Source: CAWJHE01 sp964614855 | Lineage (GTDB): Bacteria; Chloroflexota; Anaerolineae; Anaerolineales; UBA4823 | Length of the DNA: 15,953 nucleotides | Direction: 5' to 3' | NCBI GenBank assembly: GCA_964614855.1 | Contig: CAZTMX010000052.1 | Location: 1-15,953 of the forward strand | Part shown: positions 6,724 through 14,707 of the stretch, in pieces | How the letters are laid out: every line of letters starts with the position of its first letter | How positions within the stretch are numbered: position 1 is the first letter of the stretch | The notes under the pieces: model-generated | The model's input: only the letters and a program-made list of their open reading frames with translations | Databases searched by the model: none | Told to the model about the DNA's origin: nothing | Translations under genes and position numbers: made by a program

Positions 6724-7851
6724 CTATGCCTTTTCGCGTTCGGGTTCGCCAAATATGCCGGTGGGACGAACCAGAAGCACAATAATCAAGATAGAAAAAG
6801 ATATCGCATCCCGCATAGGTGTGGAAATATATGCCGCACTCAAGACCTCAGCCTGTCCCATAATCAGGGCGCCCACCAGAGCACCAGGGATGCTGCCGAT
6901 CCCACCTAAGACAGCGGCAACGAATGCTTTCAAACCCGGGATCACACCCATCCAGAAGAATACTTGAGGGAAGGCGATGGCGTACAGAACACCACCAGCG
7001 CCTGCCAGGGCAGCACCGATGGCAAAGGTGAAGGAAATAATCCCGTCTACATTGATCCCCATCAACCGTGCAGTTTGTTTATCGTAGGCTGCTGCGCGCA
7101 TTGCTTTTCCAGTACGAGTTTTTTGCACAACAAATTGCAATAAGGTAAGCAGAATAATTGATGTAAGGATGATGATCAACGCTATACTGGAGAAAATAAC
7201 GGTATTATCTGGTGCGGCTTCTCCGGATTTTAATATTTGGATCCCCTGCAATCCCATGGACCAGGTGGTAACTGGGAAAGGTCTTTGATAGGTGATAAAA
7301 TTTGGCGTGAAAACGAAATCCAAAGCGCCAAAGTATTCCAGGAAGAAAGATACCCCGATCGCGGTGATCAACGCAGAGATGCGTGGGGCATTTCTCAAGG
7401 GTTTATAAGCGACTCGCTCGATAATGACTGCAAGAAAGGCACAAACCACCATTGATAACAGGATGACGGTGATCGTACCTACACCCAGGGAGATACCATC
7501 GGGTATTCCGGGTGACAAATTTTCAAGCCAGAGGTTGAGTTGAAATCTTGAAATGGCAAAGTAGCTGGTAAAAGCCCCAACCATAAAGACATCACCATGG
7601 GCAAAATTGATCAGGCGAACAATCCCGTAGACCATTGTGTAGCCCAGGGCGATTAGTGCATAAACAAAGCCCAGTTGTAATCCATTGAGCACTTGTTGTA
7701 GGAAAAGGACGGGGTTCTCGGCTAAAGAAATACCAAGCTTCCACAAAGCCAACAAGGCTACCAGGATTAAGAAGCCTTTTCCCAACCAGCGCTTTTGAAT
7801 TACTTTTTCAATAAATGAACCTGCCGGGGGAGTATAAATAGATGATTTCAT
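6724..7851 (-). CDS. livH: Branched-chain amino-acid ABC transporter permease LivH
   Basis: A 375-aa inner-membrane permease. Landmarks are LQQVLNGLQLGFVYALIALG (51-70), MVYGIVRLINFAHGD (73-87), the coupling loop TRTGKAMRAAAYDKQTARLMG (from 245) and AAVLGGIGSIPGALVGA. The family is usually about 290-310 aa. The extra length is mainly an N-terminal extension of about 45 residues, with one additional hydrophobic segment (26-42) before the conserved first helix. The ATG at 7851 has AGGA 6 nt upstream. It is separated from the binding-protein gene by 63 nt that contain a hairpin, and from livM by only 4 nt. Confidence 0.93.
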   Translation of the reverse strand: MKSSIYTPPAGSFIEKVIQKRWLGKGFLILVALLALWKLGISLAENPVLFLQQVLNGLQLGFVYALIALGYTMVYGIVRLINFAHGDVFMVGAFTSYFAISRFQLNLWLENLSPGIPDGISLGVGTITVILLSMVVCAFLAVIIERVAYKPLRNAPRISALITAIGVSFFLEYFGALDFVFTPNFITYQRPFPVTTWSMGLQGIQILKSGEAAPDNTVIFSSIALIIILTSIILLTLLQFVVQKTRTGKAMRAAAYDKQTARLMGINVDGIISFTFAIGAALAGAGGVLYAIAFPQVFFWMGVIPGLKAFVAAVLGGIGSIPGALVGALIMGQAEVLSAAYISTPMRDAISFSILIIVLLVRPTGIFGEPEREKA

Positions 7852-7872
7852 GAGACATCCTGGATTTAAGAA

Positions 7873-7898
7873 AGGGGCGGCAAAAAAGCACCGCCCCT
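7873..7898 (-). terminator. GC-rich hairpin between livJ and livH (attenuator or partial terminator)
   Basis: An 8-bp perfect stem (AGGGGCGG with CCGCCCCT) encloses a 10-nt loop. On the minus strand it is followed by TTTCTT. It lies 16 nt after the binding-protein stop codon and 21 nt before the livH start. A partial terminator or mRNA 3'-protecting hairpin at this place fits the usual excess of binding protein over permease (established for several binding-protein operons; inference here). Confidence 0.65.
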
Positions 7899-7914
7899 CT
7901 CTAATTCTAGTAGT

Positions 7915-9057
7915 TTACGGATCGATGGTGGTTACGTAAGAAACCTGGCCGTCTTTCACCGATAGAACTGCAGCACTCTTGATGGGATTGTGCTGCGCGT
8001 CAAAGGTAATCAGGCCAGACACAGCTTCGAAGCTCAGGCTGGCCATTGCGTCTTTCACCTTTGTCGGATCATCGACACCAGCTTTTTCAATGGCTGCAAT
8101 AAGCAGATTGGTGGCATCGTACGCCAGGGTTGCAAGAGCATCGGGTGTGGAACCGTACTTGGCACTGTAGTTCTTCACCCAGTTTTGTACGATTGGGCGG
8201 GTATCCTGTGCGGAGTAGTGGTTCGAGAAGAAACCGCCAGCGGCAGCAGCCAGGTCCAGGTCGGAGGAGTCCCAGCCATCACCACCCATCATCACAGCGG
8301 TCACGCCTTTTTCTTTGGCTTGAGCGCCGACCAGGTTTACGATCGGGAAGTAGTCCGGCACGTAGAGAACCTCAGCATTGCTTTCAGCCACTTTCGCCAG
8401 AATTGCGGAGAAATCGGTGTCCTGTGAAGTGTAGGTTTCCTTGCCGACGATTGTGCCGCCAAGTTCTACAAAGGCTTTTTCAAAGAATTCTGCCAGACCG
8501 CGTACGTAGTCATTCCCCTGGTCAAAGAGGATGAAAGCAGTCTTGAAGCCTTGCTGTGTTGCGAATTTGGCCATCACCGTGCCCTGGAAGGGGTCGATGA
8601 AGCAAGCGCGGAAGCTGTAGGGCTTTGTGGAACCGTCCTGGTTTAGCGTGACGGTTGGGTTAGTGGATGTGCCTGTGATCTGTAATACCTGCTTTGCATT
8701 GGCAATTTCAGACAATGGGATGGAAGCCTTGGAGCATACTTCGCCGACGATGTACTTAACTTTATCCTGGTCAATGACTTTGTTGGCAGCATTCACCGTT
8801 GGGTCGGGCTCGCATTGCGAATCTTCCACGATGGCTTCAATCTTTTTGCCGAGCACGCCGCCTTTTGCGTTCCACTCTTCGATCGCCATCAGGGCGCCGT
8901 CACGTGTGGATACACCAAAAGTCGGTACAGAACCGCTCAGCGGAGCCAGGATTGCGATCTTAATGGTCTCACTGGCTGCTTCTTGTCCACCTGTTGCGCA
9001 GCTTGAAAGCAGCAGAGCAAAAACGGTGAATACAAAGAACAAGTTGCGTAGTTTCAT
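7915..9057 (-). CDS. livJ: Branched-chain amino-acid-type ABC transporter substrate-binding lipoprotein
   Basis: A 380-aa secreted binding protein. The N-terminus is a lipoprotein signal: positively charged start, hydrophobic core, and lipobox LLSSC with Cys20 as the lipidated residue. The mature part is a type I periplasmic-binding-protein fold of the HAAT family: IKIAILAPLSG (32-42), ARDGA-like TRDGALMAIEEWN (51-63) and GGVLGKKIE. C82 (DSQCEPDP) and C108 (GEVCSKAS) lie where the disulfide of E. coli LivJ lies, and TGTSTNP (128-134) matches the ligand-binding loop region. The ATG at 9057 has GGAGG 9 nt upstream and AGGA closer. It is first in the liv operon. The actual ligand (branched-chain amino acid, other amino acid or amide) cannot be fixed by sequence. 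Confidence 0.92.
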   Translation of the reverse strand: MKLRNLFFVFTVFALLLSSCATGGQEAASETIKIAILAPLSGSVPTFGVSTRDGALMAIEEWNAKGGVLGKKIEAIVEDSQCEPDPTVNAANKVIDQDKVKYIVGEVCSKASIPLSEIANAKQVLQITGTSTNPTVTLNQDGSTKPYSFRACFIDPFQGTVMAKFATQQGFKTAFILFDQGNDYVRGLAEFFEKAFVELGGTIVGKETYTSQDTDFSAILAKVAESNAEVLYVPDYFPIVNLVGAQAKEKGVTAVMMGGDGWDSSDLDLAAAAGGFFSNHYSAQDTRPIVQNWVKNYSAKYGSTPDALATLAYDATNLLIAAIEKAGVDDPTKVKDAMASLSFEAVSGLITFDAQHNPIKSAAVLSVKDGQVSYVTTIDP

Positions 9058-9170
9058 TTCCTATCTCCTCCAAAGAATAGTATTGGCGTCTTGCGACTAA
9101 ACTGGTCTTACTTGTGGAAATCTTGCTTGCTTATGTAACATCCTTGCGTGACTGGCTTTCTATGCTGCAA

Positions 9171-9180
9171 CCACCTCCTT
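9171..9180 (-). promoter_or_regulatory. Isolated strong SD-like sequence in the livJ leader
   Basis: AAGGAGGTGG on the minus strand is nearly the full complement of the 16S rRNA 3' end, yet lies 113 nt before the livJ start. The only nearby start codon is a TTG that touches it (9168-9170), opening a 20-codon frame that ends at 9108. It may serve a leader peptide or be a regulatory ribosome-standby site; function unknown. Confidence 0.35.
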
Positions 9181-9302
9181 TTTATATTCTACTGAATAAA
9201 GTTGGGTGCGTTCTCTTAAAAACCTGGTCAACTTTGAAGCGTTATTGAAGGTGTTAACATACAAACGTCGTGAGACGGACAGAGCATTCCTGGGATTTCG
9301 GC

Positions 9303-9314
9303 TGAAACGTTTCG
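9303..9314. promoter_or_regulatory. Putative LacI-family operator
   Basis: TGAAACGTTTCG contains the perfect 10-bp palindrome GAAACGTTTC with a central CG, matching the general form of LacI/GalR-family operators such as those of Cra. It lies 246 bp upstream of livJ and downstream of the candidate minus-strand promoter at 9361-9386, where a bound repressor could block transcription. No LacI-type regulator is in the window. Confidence 0.35.
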
Positions 9315-9360
9315 CCAAAAAACTAATTTTCGATTAATCTGTTGTTGAAATATTCGGTAA

Positions 9361-9386
9361 AGTATATCACAATATTGTCCAGTCAA
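9361..9386 (-). promoter_or_regulatory. Candidate promoter for the liv operon
   Basis: Minus strand: TTGACT (9386-9381) and TATACT (9366-9361), both close to sigma-70-type hexamers, but separated by only 14 bp rather than the usual 16-18. The spacer includes a perfect ACAATATTGT palindrome (9369-9378). If active it would give a leader of roughly 300 nt before livJ. The short spacer keeps confidence low. Confidence 0.35.
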
Positions 9387-9426
9387 AAATTTTAAAAGAC
9401 CTGGATGCTCATTTTTATCAATGTGG

Positions 9427-9432
9427 TAGAAT
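9427..9432 (+). promoter_or_regulatory. -10 hexamer for the membrane-protein gene; leaderless arrangement
   Basis: TAGAAT ends 10 nt before the ATG at 9443. Transcription from it would start at or within a few bases of the start codon. No SD precedes this ATG. No convincing -35 is visible 16-18 bp upstream. Confidence 0.4.
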
Positions 9433-9442
9433 AAATTTGTAA

Positions 9443-10429
9443 ATGAATAAATCTGCTAAATCCGAAGTTGTAACCCCACCACCCAGCCTGATGAAATCAC
9501 TGACGGCTGGTTTTGATGCTATCAGCACTCATGCCTGGCTAGTAGTCTTTACTGGTTTGCTGGATAGTTTGCTATGGTTTGGACCTCGGTTGAGATTCTA
9601 TGCTCTTGTAAAAGATTTTCTTGTCCGTCAATCGGCGCTTGCTACTTCAGCGAATGCCGAATTGATCGAGGGTGTGCGTGAAATGTTTATGAATTTCAAC
9701 CTGATGAGCAGCTTGCGAACATTTCCTGTGGGCATACCGAGCCTTATGGTGAATCGTTCGCCAGCGCAAAGCCCTGCTGGTATTCCGGTGATTTATGAGA
9801 TTGATTCGTTTGCCCCAGCTATCTTAATCTGGTTGCTGCTCAATTTGGTTGGAATATGCGGTGGTGCGTTGTACTTTATCCTGGTAGCTCAGGTTACGGC
9901 AAATGGGAAGGTAGAATGGAGCAAGGCAGCAAAGGATTTCCCACATGCTGTTATCCAGGTATTCTTACTAACCCTGGCGGGTGTATTGGGGATCTTTCTG
10001 CTCGGTTTGCCATTCTCTTGTATCCTATCGATTATGTTGTTGGGTGGGGTGGGGGTAGCTAATTTCACTAGCATCATCGCTTTAGTTGCTGGCGGTTTGG
10101 TGGTCTGGATGCTGCTGCCTTTAGTTTTTTCGCCTCACGGCATATTTATCTACCAATATAAATTTTGGCAATCTATCAAAAATAGTATTCGGATTGCCAG
10201 GATGACTTTACCTACTACCAGTCTTTTTATATTGGCGCTGGTGGTTATCAATGAAGGAATGAGTCTTTTATGGAGTATACCGGAAGAAACATCCTGGTTC
10301 TCGCTGATAGGTATTCTTGGACACGGCTTTGTATCGACCAGCTTACTCGCATCCACTTTCATATATTTCCAGGATGCAAACAGGTGGGTGAAGGATATCA
10401 TCGAAAGAACCAGGCTCTTGGCGGTGTAA
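9443..10429 (+). CDS. Unknown multi-pass membrane protein upstream of gyrB
   Basis: A 328-aa protein that I do not recognise. It has a short polar N-terminus (1-20), and probable membrane helices at about 30-47, 124-150, 170-195, 205-232, 256-278 and 286-308. A polar loop of about 70 residues (50-123), predicted to form one hydrophilic region, separates the first helix from the rest. The C-terminus is basic and amphipathic (NRWVKDIIERTR). No enzyme motif is visible. The ATG at 9443 has no SD and lies just behind a TAGAAT hexamer, suggesting leaderless translation. gyrB starts 38 nt after its stop, with no terminator between, so the two are probably co-transcribed. Confidence 0.82.
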   Translation: MNKSAKSEVVTPPPSLMKSLTAGFDAISTHAWLVVFTGLLDSLLWFGPRLRFYALVKDFLVRQSALATSANAELIEGVREMFMNFNLMSSLRTFPVGIPSLMVNRSPAQSPAGIPVIYEIDSFAPAILIWLLLNLVGICGGALYFILVAQVTANGKVEWSKAAKDFPHAVIQVFLLTLAGVLGIFLLGLPFSCILSIMLLGGVGVANFTSIIALVAGGLVVWMLLPLVFSPHGIFIYQYKFWQSIKNSIRIARMTLPTTSLFILALVVINEGMSLLWSIPEETSWFSLIGILGHGFVSTSLLASTFIYFQDANRWVKDIIERTRLLAV

Positions 10430-10467
10430 GTTGCTAGATTGTACTCTTTGCCGGTTCGGAGGTTGTT

Positions 10468-12387
10468 ATGACAAAAGGAATTCCTGATTCGTACGATGCA
10501 AAAGACATCCAGGTTCTGGAGGGTTTGGAAGCCGTCCGGCGCAGGCCTGGTATGTACGTTGGTGGAACAGATATCAAAGCCTTACACCACCTGATTTATG
10601 AAGTTGTGGACAACTCCATCGACGAAGCTTTGGCTGGTTCATGTGACAGGATAGAAATATTTGTTAATGAAGATAACAGCGTCACGGTAACGGATAACGG
10701 TCGCGGCATCCCTGTAGACATTCATCCTCAGATGAAGAAGCCTGCACTGGAAGTGGTTATGACGATATTACACGCCGGCGGCAAGTTTGGCGGCGGGGGC
10801 TATAAGGTGTCTGGTGGTTTGCATGGTGTGGGTGTATCGGCCGTAAATGCTCTGTCTGAATGGTGTGAAGTGGAAGTTCGACGAAATGGGATGATCCACT
10901 TTCAACGTTATGAGAGAGGTTATCCTACTGGTCCAGTAAAAACTATTGGTAAAGCGTCGCCGAACGAAACGGGTACACGCACCACCTTCAAGTATGACCC
11001 GGAAATATTCAAAGGCGAGTTGGATTATAAATTTGAAACGCTTGTGCAGCGTTTTAGAGAAATGGCATTTGTGACCAAAGGCGTCACCATTTATTTGTTG
11101 GACAGACGCACAAACAGAGAAATGACGTTCTTTTTCGAAGGTGGGATCACTTCTTTTGTGCGCTACCTCAATCGCAACAGAGACGTACTCCATCCTGTTG
11201 TTCATGTTGAGAAAGAAGTAGATGCCATCACAATTGATGCAGCTATCCAGTACACGGATGCCTATTCAGAATCTGTGTATGCCTTTGCCAATACCATCAA
11301 CACGATTGATGGGGGTACACATTTAACTGGTTTGCGTTCCGCAGTGACTCGTACCATAAACGACTATGCTCGCAAAAGCGGTTTACTGAAAGAATCTGAC
11401 GGCAATTTTTCTGGTGATGATACCCGCGAAGGGTTGACGGCGATCGTCAGTATCAAACATCCCGATCCGCAGTTTGAAAGCCAGACGAAAGTCAAATTGA
11501 TGAACCCCGAAGTTCAGACCCTGGCGCAACAGGTGATTGGTGAGGCATTCAGCACATTCTTAGAAGAAAATCCATCTGCCGGCAAAGCGATTGTTCAGAA
11601 ATGCCTGACTTCTGCGCGCGCCAGAGACGCAGCACGTAAAGCCAGGGATCTTGTGATTCGGAAATCGGCGTTAGAGAGCCTGACCCTACCTGGGAAGCTG
11701 GCTGACTGCTCTGATCGAGATCCACAGAAGACTGAGTTGTATATTGTTGAGGGAGATTCTGCAGGCGGCAGCGCCAAGCAAGGCCGCGACCGGCATTTTC
11801 AGGCGATCCTCCCCTTGAGAGGTAAGATCTTAAACACGGAAAGAGCTCGCCTTGATAAAATCCTGGCTAATAACGAAGTCAAAGCATTGATTTCAGCACT
11901 TGGCGTCGGTGTGGGCGATAGCTTTGACTTAAGCGGCTTGCGTTACGGCCGTGTGATCATTATGACTGATGCCGATGTGGACGGCAGCCATATCCGTACT
12001 TTGCTGTTGACATTCTTCTTCCGCTACATGCTGCCTCTAATAGAAGAAGGACATCTTTATATTGCCCAACCTCCGCTCTATCGTATCTCCTATCGAAACC
12101 AGGCACGCTACATCTACACAGATGCAGATAAAGATAAGGCGATAAAGGAACTGGGTGTCAGTGCAGACAAGATAAGCCTCCAGCGTTATAAGGGTTTGGG
12201 AGAGATGAACCCAGAACAATTGTGGGAAACCACCATGGATCCACAAAACCGGACTTTGCTCCTGGTCACAGTAGATGATGCTGCCGAGGCAGACAGGACT
12301 TTTGATATGTTGATGGGATCAGCTGTGCCTCCGAGGCGAAAATTTATCCAGACCCATGCACGTGAGGTTCGTAATCTGGATATTTGA
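10468..12387 (+). CDS. gyrB: DNA gyrase subunit B
   Basis: A 639-aa type IIA topoisomerase ATPase subunit; with GyrA it introduces negative supercoils. GHKL ATPase motifs are VVDNSIDEA (46-54), DNGRGIP (76-82), HAGGKF (102-107) and GGLHGVG (116-122). The ATP-sensing QTK triad is at 339-341. Toprim motifs are EGDSAGG (428-434) and DADVDGSH (501-508). The C-terminal QRYKGLGEMNPEQLW starts at 572. The length matches the short (about 640-aa) gyrases of most bacteria, without the proteobacterial insert. The ATG at 10468 has GGAGG 5 nt upstream. ParE of topoisomerase IV is the main alternative; the QRYKGLGEMN end and the lack of a neighbouring parC make GyrB more likely, although no gyrA is present in the window either. 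Confidence 0.93.
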   Translation: MTKGIPDSYDAKDIQVLEGLEAVRRRPGMYVGGTDIKALHHLIYEVVDNSIDEALAGSCDRIEIFVNEDNSVTVTDNGRGIPVDIHPQMKKPALEVVMTILHAGGKFGGGGYKVSGGLHGVGVSAVNALSEWCEVEVRRNGMIHFQRYERGYPTGPVKTIGKASPNETGTRTTFKYDPEIFKGELDYKFETLVQRFREMAFVTKGVTIYLLDRRTNREMTFFFEGGITSFVRYLNRNRDVLHPVVHVEKEVDAITIDAAIQYTDAYSESVYAFANTINTIDGGTHLTGLRSAVTRTINDYARKSGLLKESDGNFSGDDTREGLTAIVSIKHPDPQFESQTKVKLMNPEVQTLAQQVIGEAFSTFLEENPSAGKAIVQKCLTSARARDAARKARDLVIRKSALESLTLPGKLADCSDRDPQKTELYIVEGDSAGGSAKQGRDRHFQAILPLRGKILNTERARLDKILANNEVKALISALGVGVGDSFDLSGLRYGRVIIMTDADVDGSHIRTLLLTFFFRYMLPLIEEGHLYIAQPPLYRISYRNQARYIYTDADKDKAIKELGVSADKISLQRYKGLGEMNPEQLWETTMDPQNRTLLLVTVDDAAEADRTFDMLMGSAVPPRRKFIQTHAREVRNLDI

Positions 12388-12411
12388 TTCTATCCCACAA
12401 TATTTGAGTGC

Positions 12412-12421
12412 ATGATATCAT
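12412..12421. other. 10-bp palindrome between gyrB and the kinase gene
   Basis: ATGATATCAT is a perfect palindrome in the 85-bp gap. No T-run follows, so it is not a terminator. It might be an operator or chance; the gap otherwise shows no clear promoter or SD. Confidence 0.2.
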
Positions 12422-12472
12422 AAGTGCAAAAGTTATCCGATCACCATCTCGTGGAAATGTGCTAATTTTGTC

Positions 12473-14707
12473 ATGGTATTGGAGCGAGGTGCATTTCTAA
12501 ATAATCGCTACAAGATTGTTGAAATCTTGGGGCAAGGGGGAATGGGGTCTGTTTATCGCGCCATCGACGAGAACCTTGGGGTTGAAGTAGCGGTAAAAGA
12601 TAATTTATTCACATCAGATGAATATGAACGGCAATTTCGCCGGGAGGCATTGATCCTGGCGAATTTACGCCACGCCAACCTGCCGCGCGTCACCGACCAC
12701 TTTGTGATCCACGGTCAAGGCCAATACCTGGTGATGGATTACATCGAAGGTGAGGACCTGCGCCAACGGATGGAGCGCATTGGCATCATCCCAGAAGAAG
12801 AAGTGATTACCATCGGCGCGGCTGTCTGCGAAGCATTGGCTTACCTGGCCTCACGAAAACCATCTATAGTGCACCGGGATATCAAACCGGGAAATGTAAA
12901 AATTACCCCGCAGGGGGAGATATTCCTGGTGGATTTTGGCCTTGCCAAAACGCTTGAAGGCTCCCAGGAGACCACTTCTGGGGCGCGTGCAATGACGCCT
13001 GGCTATTCACCGCCTGAACAATACGGCACCGCACGAACAGACGAAAGAACTGATATCTACTCTTTAGGTGCCACTTTGTATGCGGCGTTAACTGGCGCAA
13101 CGCCGGAGGATGCTCTCGCACGCGCCATGGACCAGGCTGACTTAACACCCATTCGCCGTTACAATCAAAAGGTTTCCCGAAAACTTTCAAGCGTTATTGA
13201 AAAAGCGCTAGAGGTTCACCCGGATGATCGATTTCAATCCGCAGATGAATTTAAACAGGCGCTTTTGAGTGCTAGCTCGATAAGCAGAAAGCTAAAGAAT
13301 GAGTATATGATCCCACCACCTCCTGGTGTTTCGGGTGAGTACCTGGGGGATAGCGAAACGTCCTTTAGCAACCTGTACGATACTAATAAAGCGGACGGCT
13401 TAGCTGGCGATGGCGTAAAGAATGTGTTTTCTGATTCACCGGTAAAAAATGGTGTAAAGGCATACCCGGTCAAGCAAAATATCATTCAAACCCCCAAACC
13501 ACGCCCGCGCAGACGTTCCAAGGCGATGAATATCTGGAAATTTATCCAGTTTGGTCTTTTGTTCTTCCTTGCTGGGGCAGTGGTTTTATTCTTCTTTATT
13601 CCAGGAGAATTACGACCTGAATTTTTAGCAAACGCTTATGGAAAATTTCGCAGTGATGTATTCCCTGCAACTTCGACAATAACCCCCAATGCGGACCTGA
13701 TACAGGGCACCGAGATGGCAGTTTCGCTTCCTTCAAAAATGCCGTCCATAACACCCAGTCCTACCGCTACCAGCGAGATCGTACCGACCGACGTAATTGC
13801 AGCCCAACCAAGCCCAACAATTGTTTTTACCGACACACCGACACCTCTTCCTACACCGGTTGGCGGTGGAAGCGGAAAACTTGCCTTTGCATCAGATACC
13901 ACTGGGATTCCACAGGTTTATTACATTTCTTCTGCTGGTGGGGAAGTAACACAAGTGACGAATATGCCTGAGGGAGCCTGCCAACCCGATTGGTCTCCAG
14001 ATGGTCTACGCATGGTCTTTATTTCCCCTTGTGATGATAATGGCGATTATTATCCATTTTCCGCCATGTATATCATAAACATTGACGGGACAGGATTATT
14101 GCCGTTGCCCACTGTATCGGGTGGAGACTTTGACCCCGCCTGGTCCCCTGATGGAAAACAGATCGCTTTTACTTCACTGCGCAACAACAACCGCATCCAG
14201 ATTTATCTCTTTAATCTGGAAGATAATTCGGTTATCCCTCTCTCGGAAAAATATTCATTCGATATGCAGCCTGCCTGGTCCACCGATGGAAAGAAAATTG
14301 TCTTTGTTTCTACAAGACGGGGCAATCCTCAAATCTGGGTAATGGATCGCGATGGCAAGAACCAGGAATTGTTCTCTCACAGTCCTGGCTTGCGGAACTA
14401 TAATCCAAACTGGTCAGCCGACGGCACAAAGATCTTGTTTACCCAATACATTACAGAGGGCGGTATTCCCAGGGCGATGTTTGCTGAATATCACACGGAT
14501 AATTACATTGAATACCGGGTTGGTCAAGAATTACTGCCTATGCGCGAAGCTGTATATTCCCCAGATGGATATTGGATAGCTTATGAGGGTTGGTTGGCGG
14601 GCACCGGTCATGATATCCATATTATCTCGGCAAGCGGGGCTGCGCGCCAACAATTGACCACTGATCCCAGGCTGGATTTTGACCCCGCCTGGTGTCCTGC
14701 TCCTTAA
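12473..14707 (+). CDS. Transmembrane Ser/Thr protein kinase (PknB type) with extracytoplasmic WSPD-repeat beta-propeller
   Basis: A 744-aa receptor-like kinase. The cytoplasmic kinase domain (about 12-270) has the glycine loop GQGGMGSVY (20-28), ATP-binding K42 in AVKD, helix-C E58, catalytic HRDIKPGN (134-141, D136), DFGLAK (154-159) and SPPEQYG in place of APE; all key residues are present, so it should be active. A polar juxtamembrane linker (about 270-353) ends in a basic patch (PRPRRRSK). One membrane helix follows (about 354-376), then a Pro/Thr-rich spacer (about 400-465). The outer part (about 468-744) is a TolB/PD40-like propeller with repeats DWSPDG (506), AWSPDG (556), AWSTDG (601), NWSADG (646), YSPDG (695) and AWCPAP (739), spaced 44-50 residues apart. 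A 16-nt DNA repeat (14129-14144 and 14678-14693) reflects these blades. No SD is visible before the ATG. The ligand is unknown. Confidence 0.92.
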   Translation: MVLERGAFLNNRYKIVEILGQGGMGSVYRAIDENLGVEVAVKDNLFTSDEYERQFRREALILANLRHANLPRVTDHFVIHGQGQYLVMDYIEGEDLRQRMERIGIIPEEEVITIGAAVCEALAYLASRKPSIVHRDIKPGNVKITPQGEIFLVDFGLAKTLEGSQETTSGARAMTPGYSPPEQYGTARTDERTDIYSLGATLYAALTGATPEDALARAMDQADLTPIRRYNQKVSRKLSSVIEKALEVHPDDRFQSADEFKQALLSASSISRKLKNEYMIPPPPGVSGEYLGDSETSFSNLYDTNKADGLAGDGVKNVFSDSPVKNGVKAYPVKQNIIQTPKPRPRRRSKAMNIWKFIQFGLLFFLAGAVVLFFFIPGELRPEFLANAYGKFRSDVFPATSTITPNADLIQGTEMAVSLPSKMPSITPSPTATSEIVPTDVIAAQPSPTIVFTDTPTPLPTPVGGGSGKLAFASDTTGIPQVYYISSAGGEVTQVTNMPEGACQPDWSPDGLRMVFISPCDDNGDYYPFSAMYIINIDGTGLLPLPTVSGGDFDPAWSPDGKQIAFTSLRNNNRIQIYLFNLEDNSVIPLSEKYSFDMQPAWSTDGKKIVFVSTRRGNPQIWVMDRDGKNQELFSHSPGLRNYNPNWSADGTKILFTQYITEGGIPRAMFAEYHTDNYIEYRVGQELLPMREAVYSPDGYWIAYEGWLAGTGHDIHIISASGAARQQLTTDPRLDFDPAWCPAP

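Larger units (their letters stand above)
9058..9442. other. 385-bp divergent intergenic region between livJ and the unknown membrane-protein gene
   Basis: No convincing protein gene. It holds, in order: the livJ SD (9067-9071); a possible 20-codon reading frame on the minus strand (9108-9170) behind an SD-like site (9171-9180); a TAGAAT on the minus strand (9186-9191) with no good -35; a LacI-type palindrome (9303-9314); a minus-strand promoter-like pair (9361-9386) with an ACAATATTGT palindrome inside; and a -10 hexamer for the plus-strand gene (9427-9432). The overall AT-richness is higher than in the flanking genes, as expected for a control region. Confidence 0.6.

Noticed and set aside
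6720..6782. Longer livM start at 6782
   Set aside because: It would overlap livH by about 60 nt and has no SD; the added residues are not LivM-like. The ATG at 6719 fits the 4-nt gap and an AAAAGG site.
7979..9100. Several plus-strand frames of 60-157 codons opposite livJ
   Set aside because: All are antisense to the binding-protein gene, overlap one another in different frames, and have no recognisable product.
9108..9170. 20-codon TTG frame as an annotated gene
   Set aside because: The SD is strong but the start codon is only 3 nt from its GGAGG core-end and is TTG; too short to call a gene without conservation, so it is kept only as a finding.
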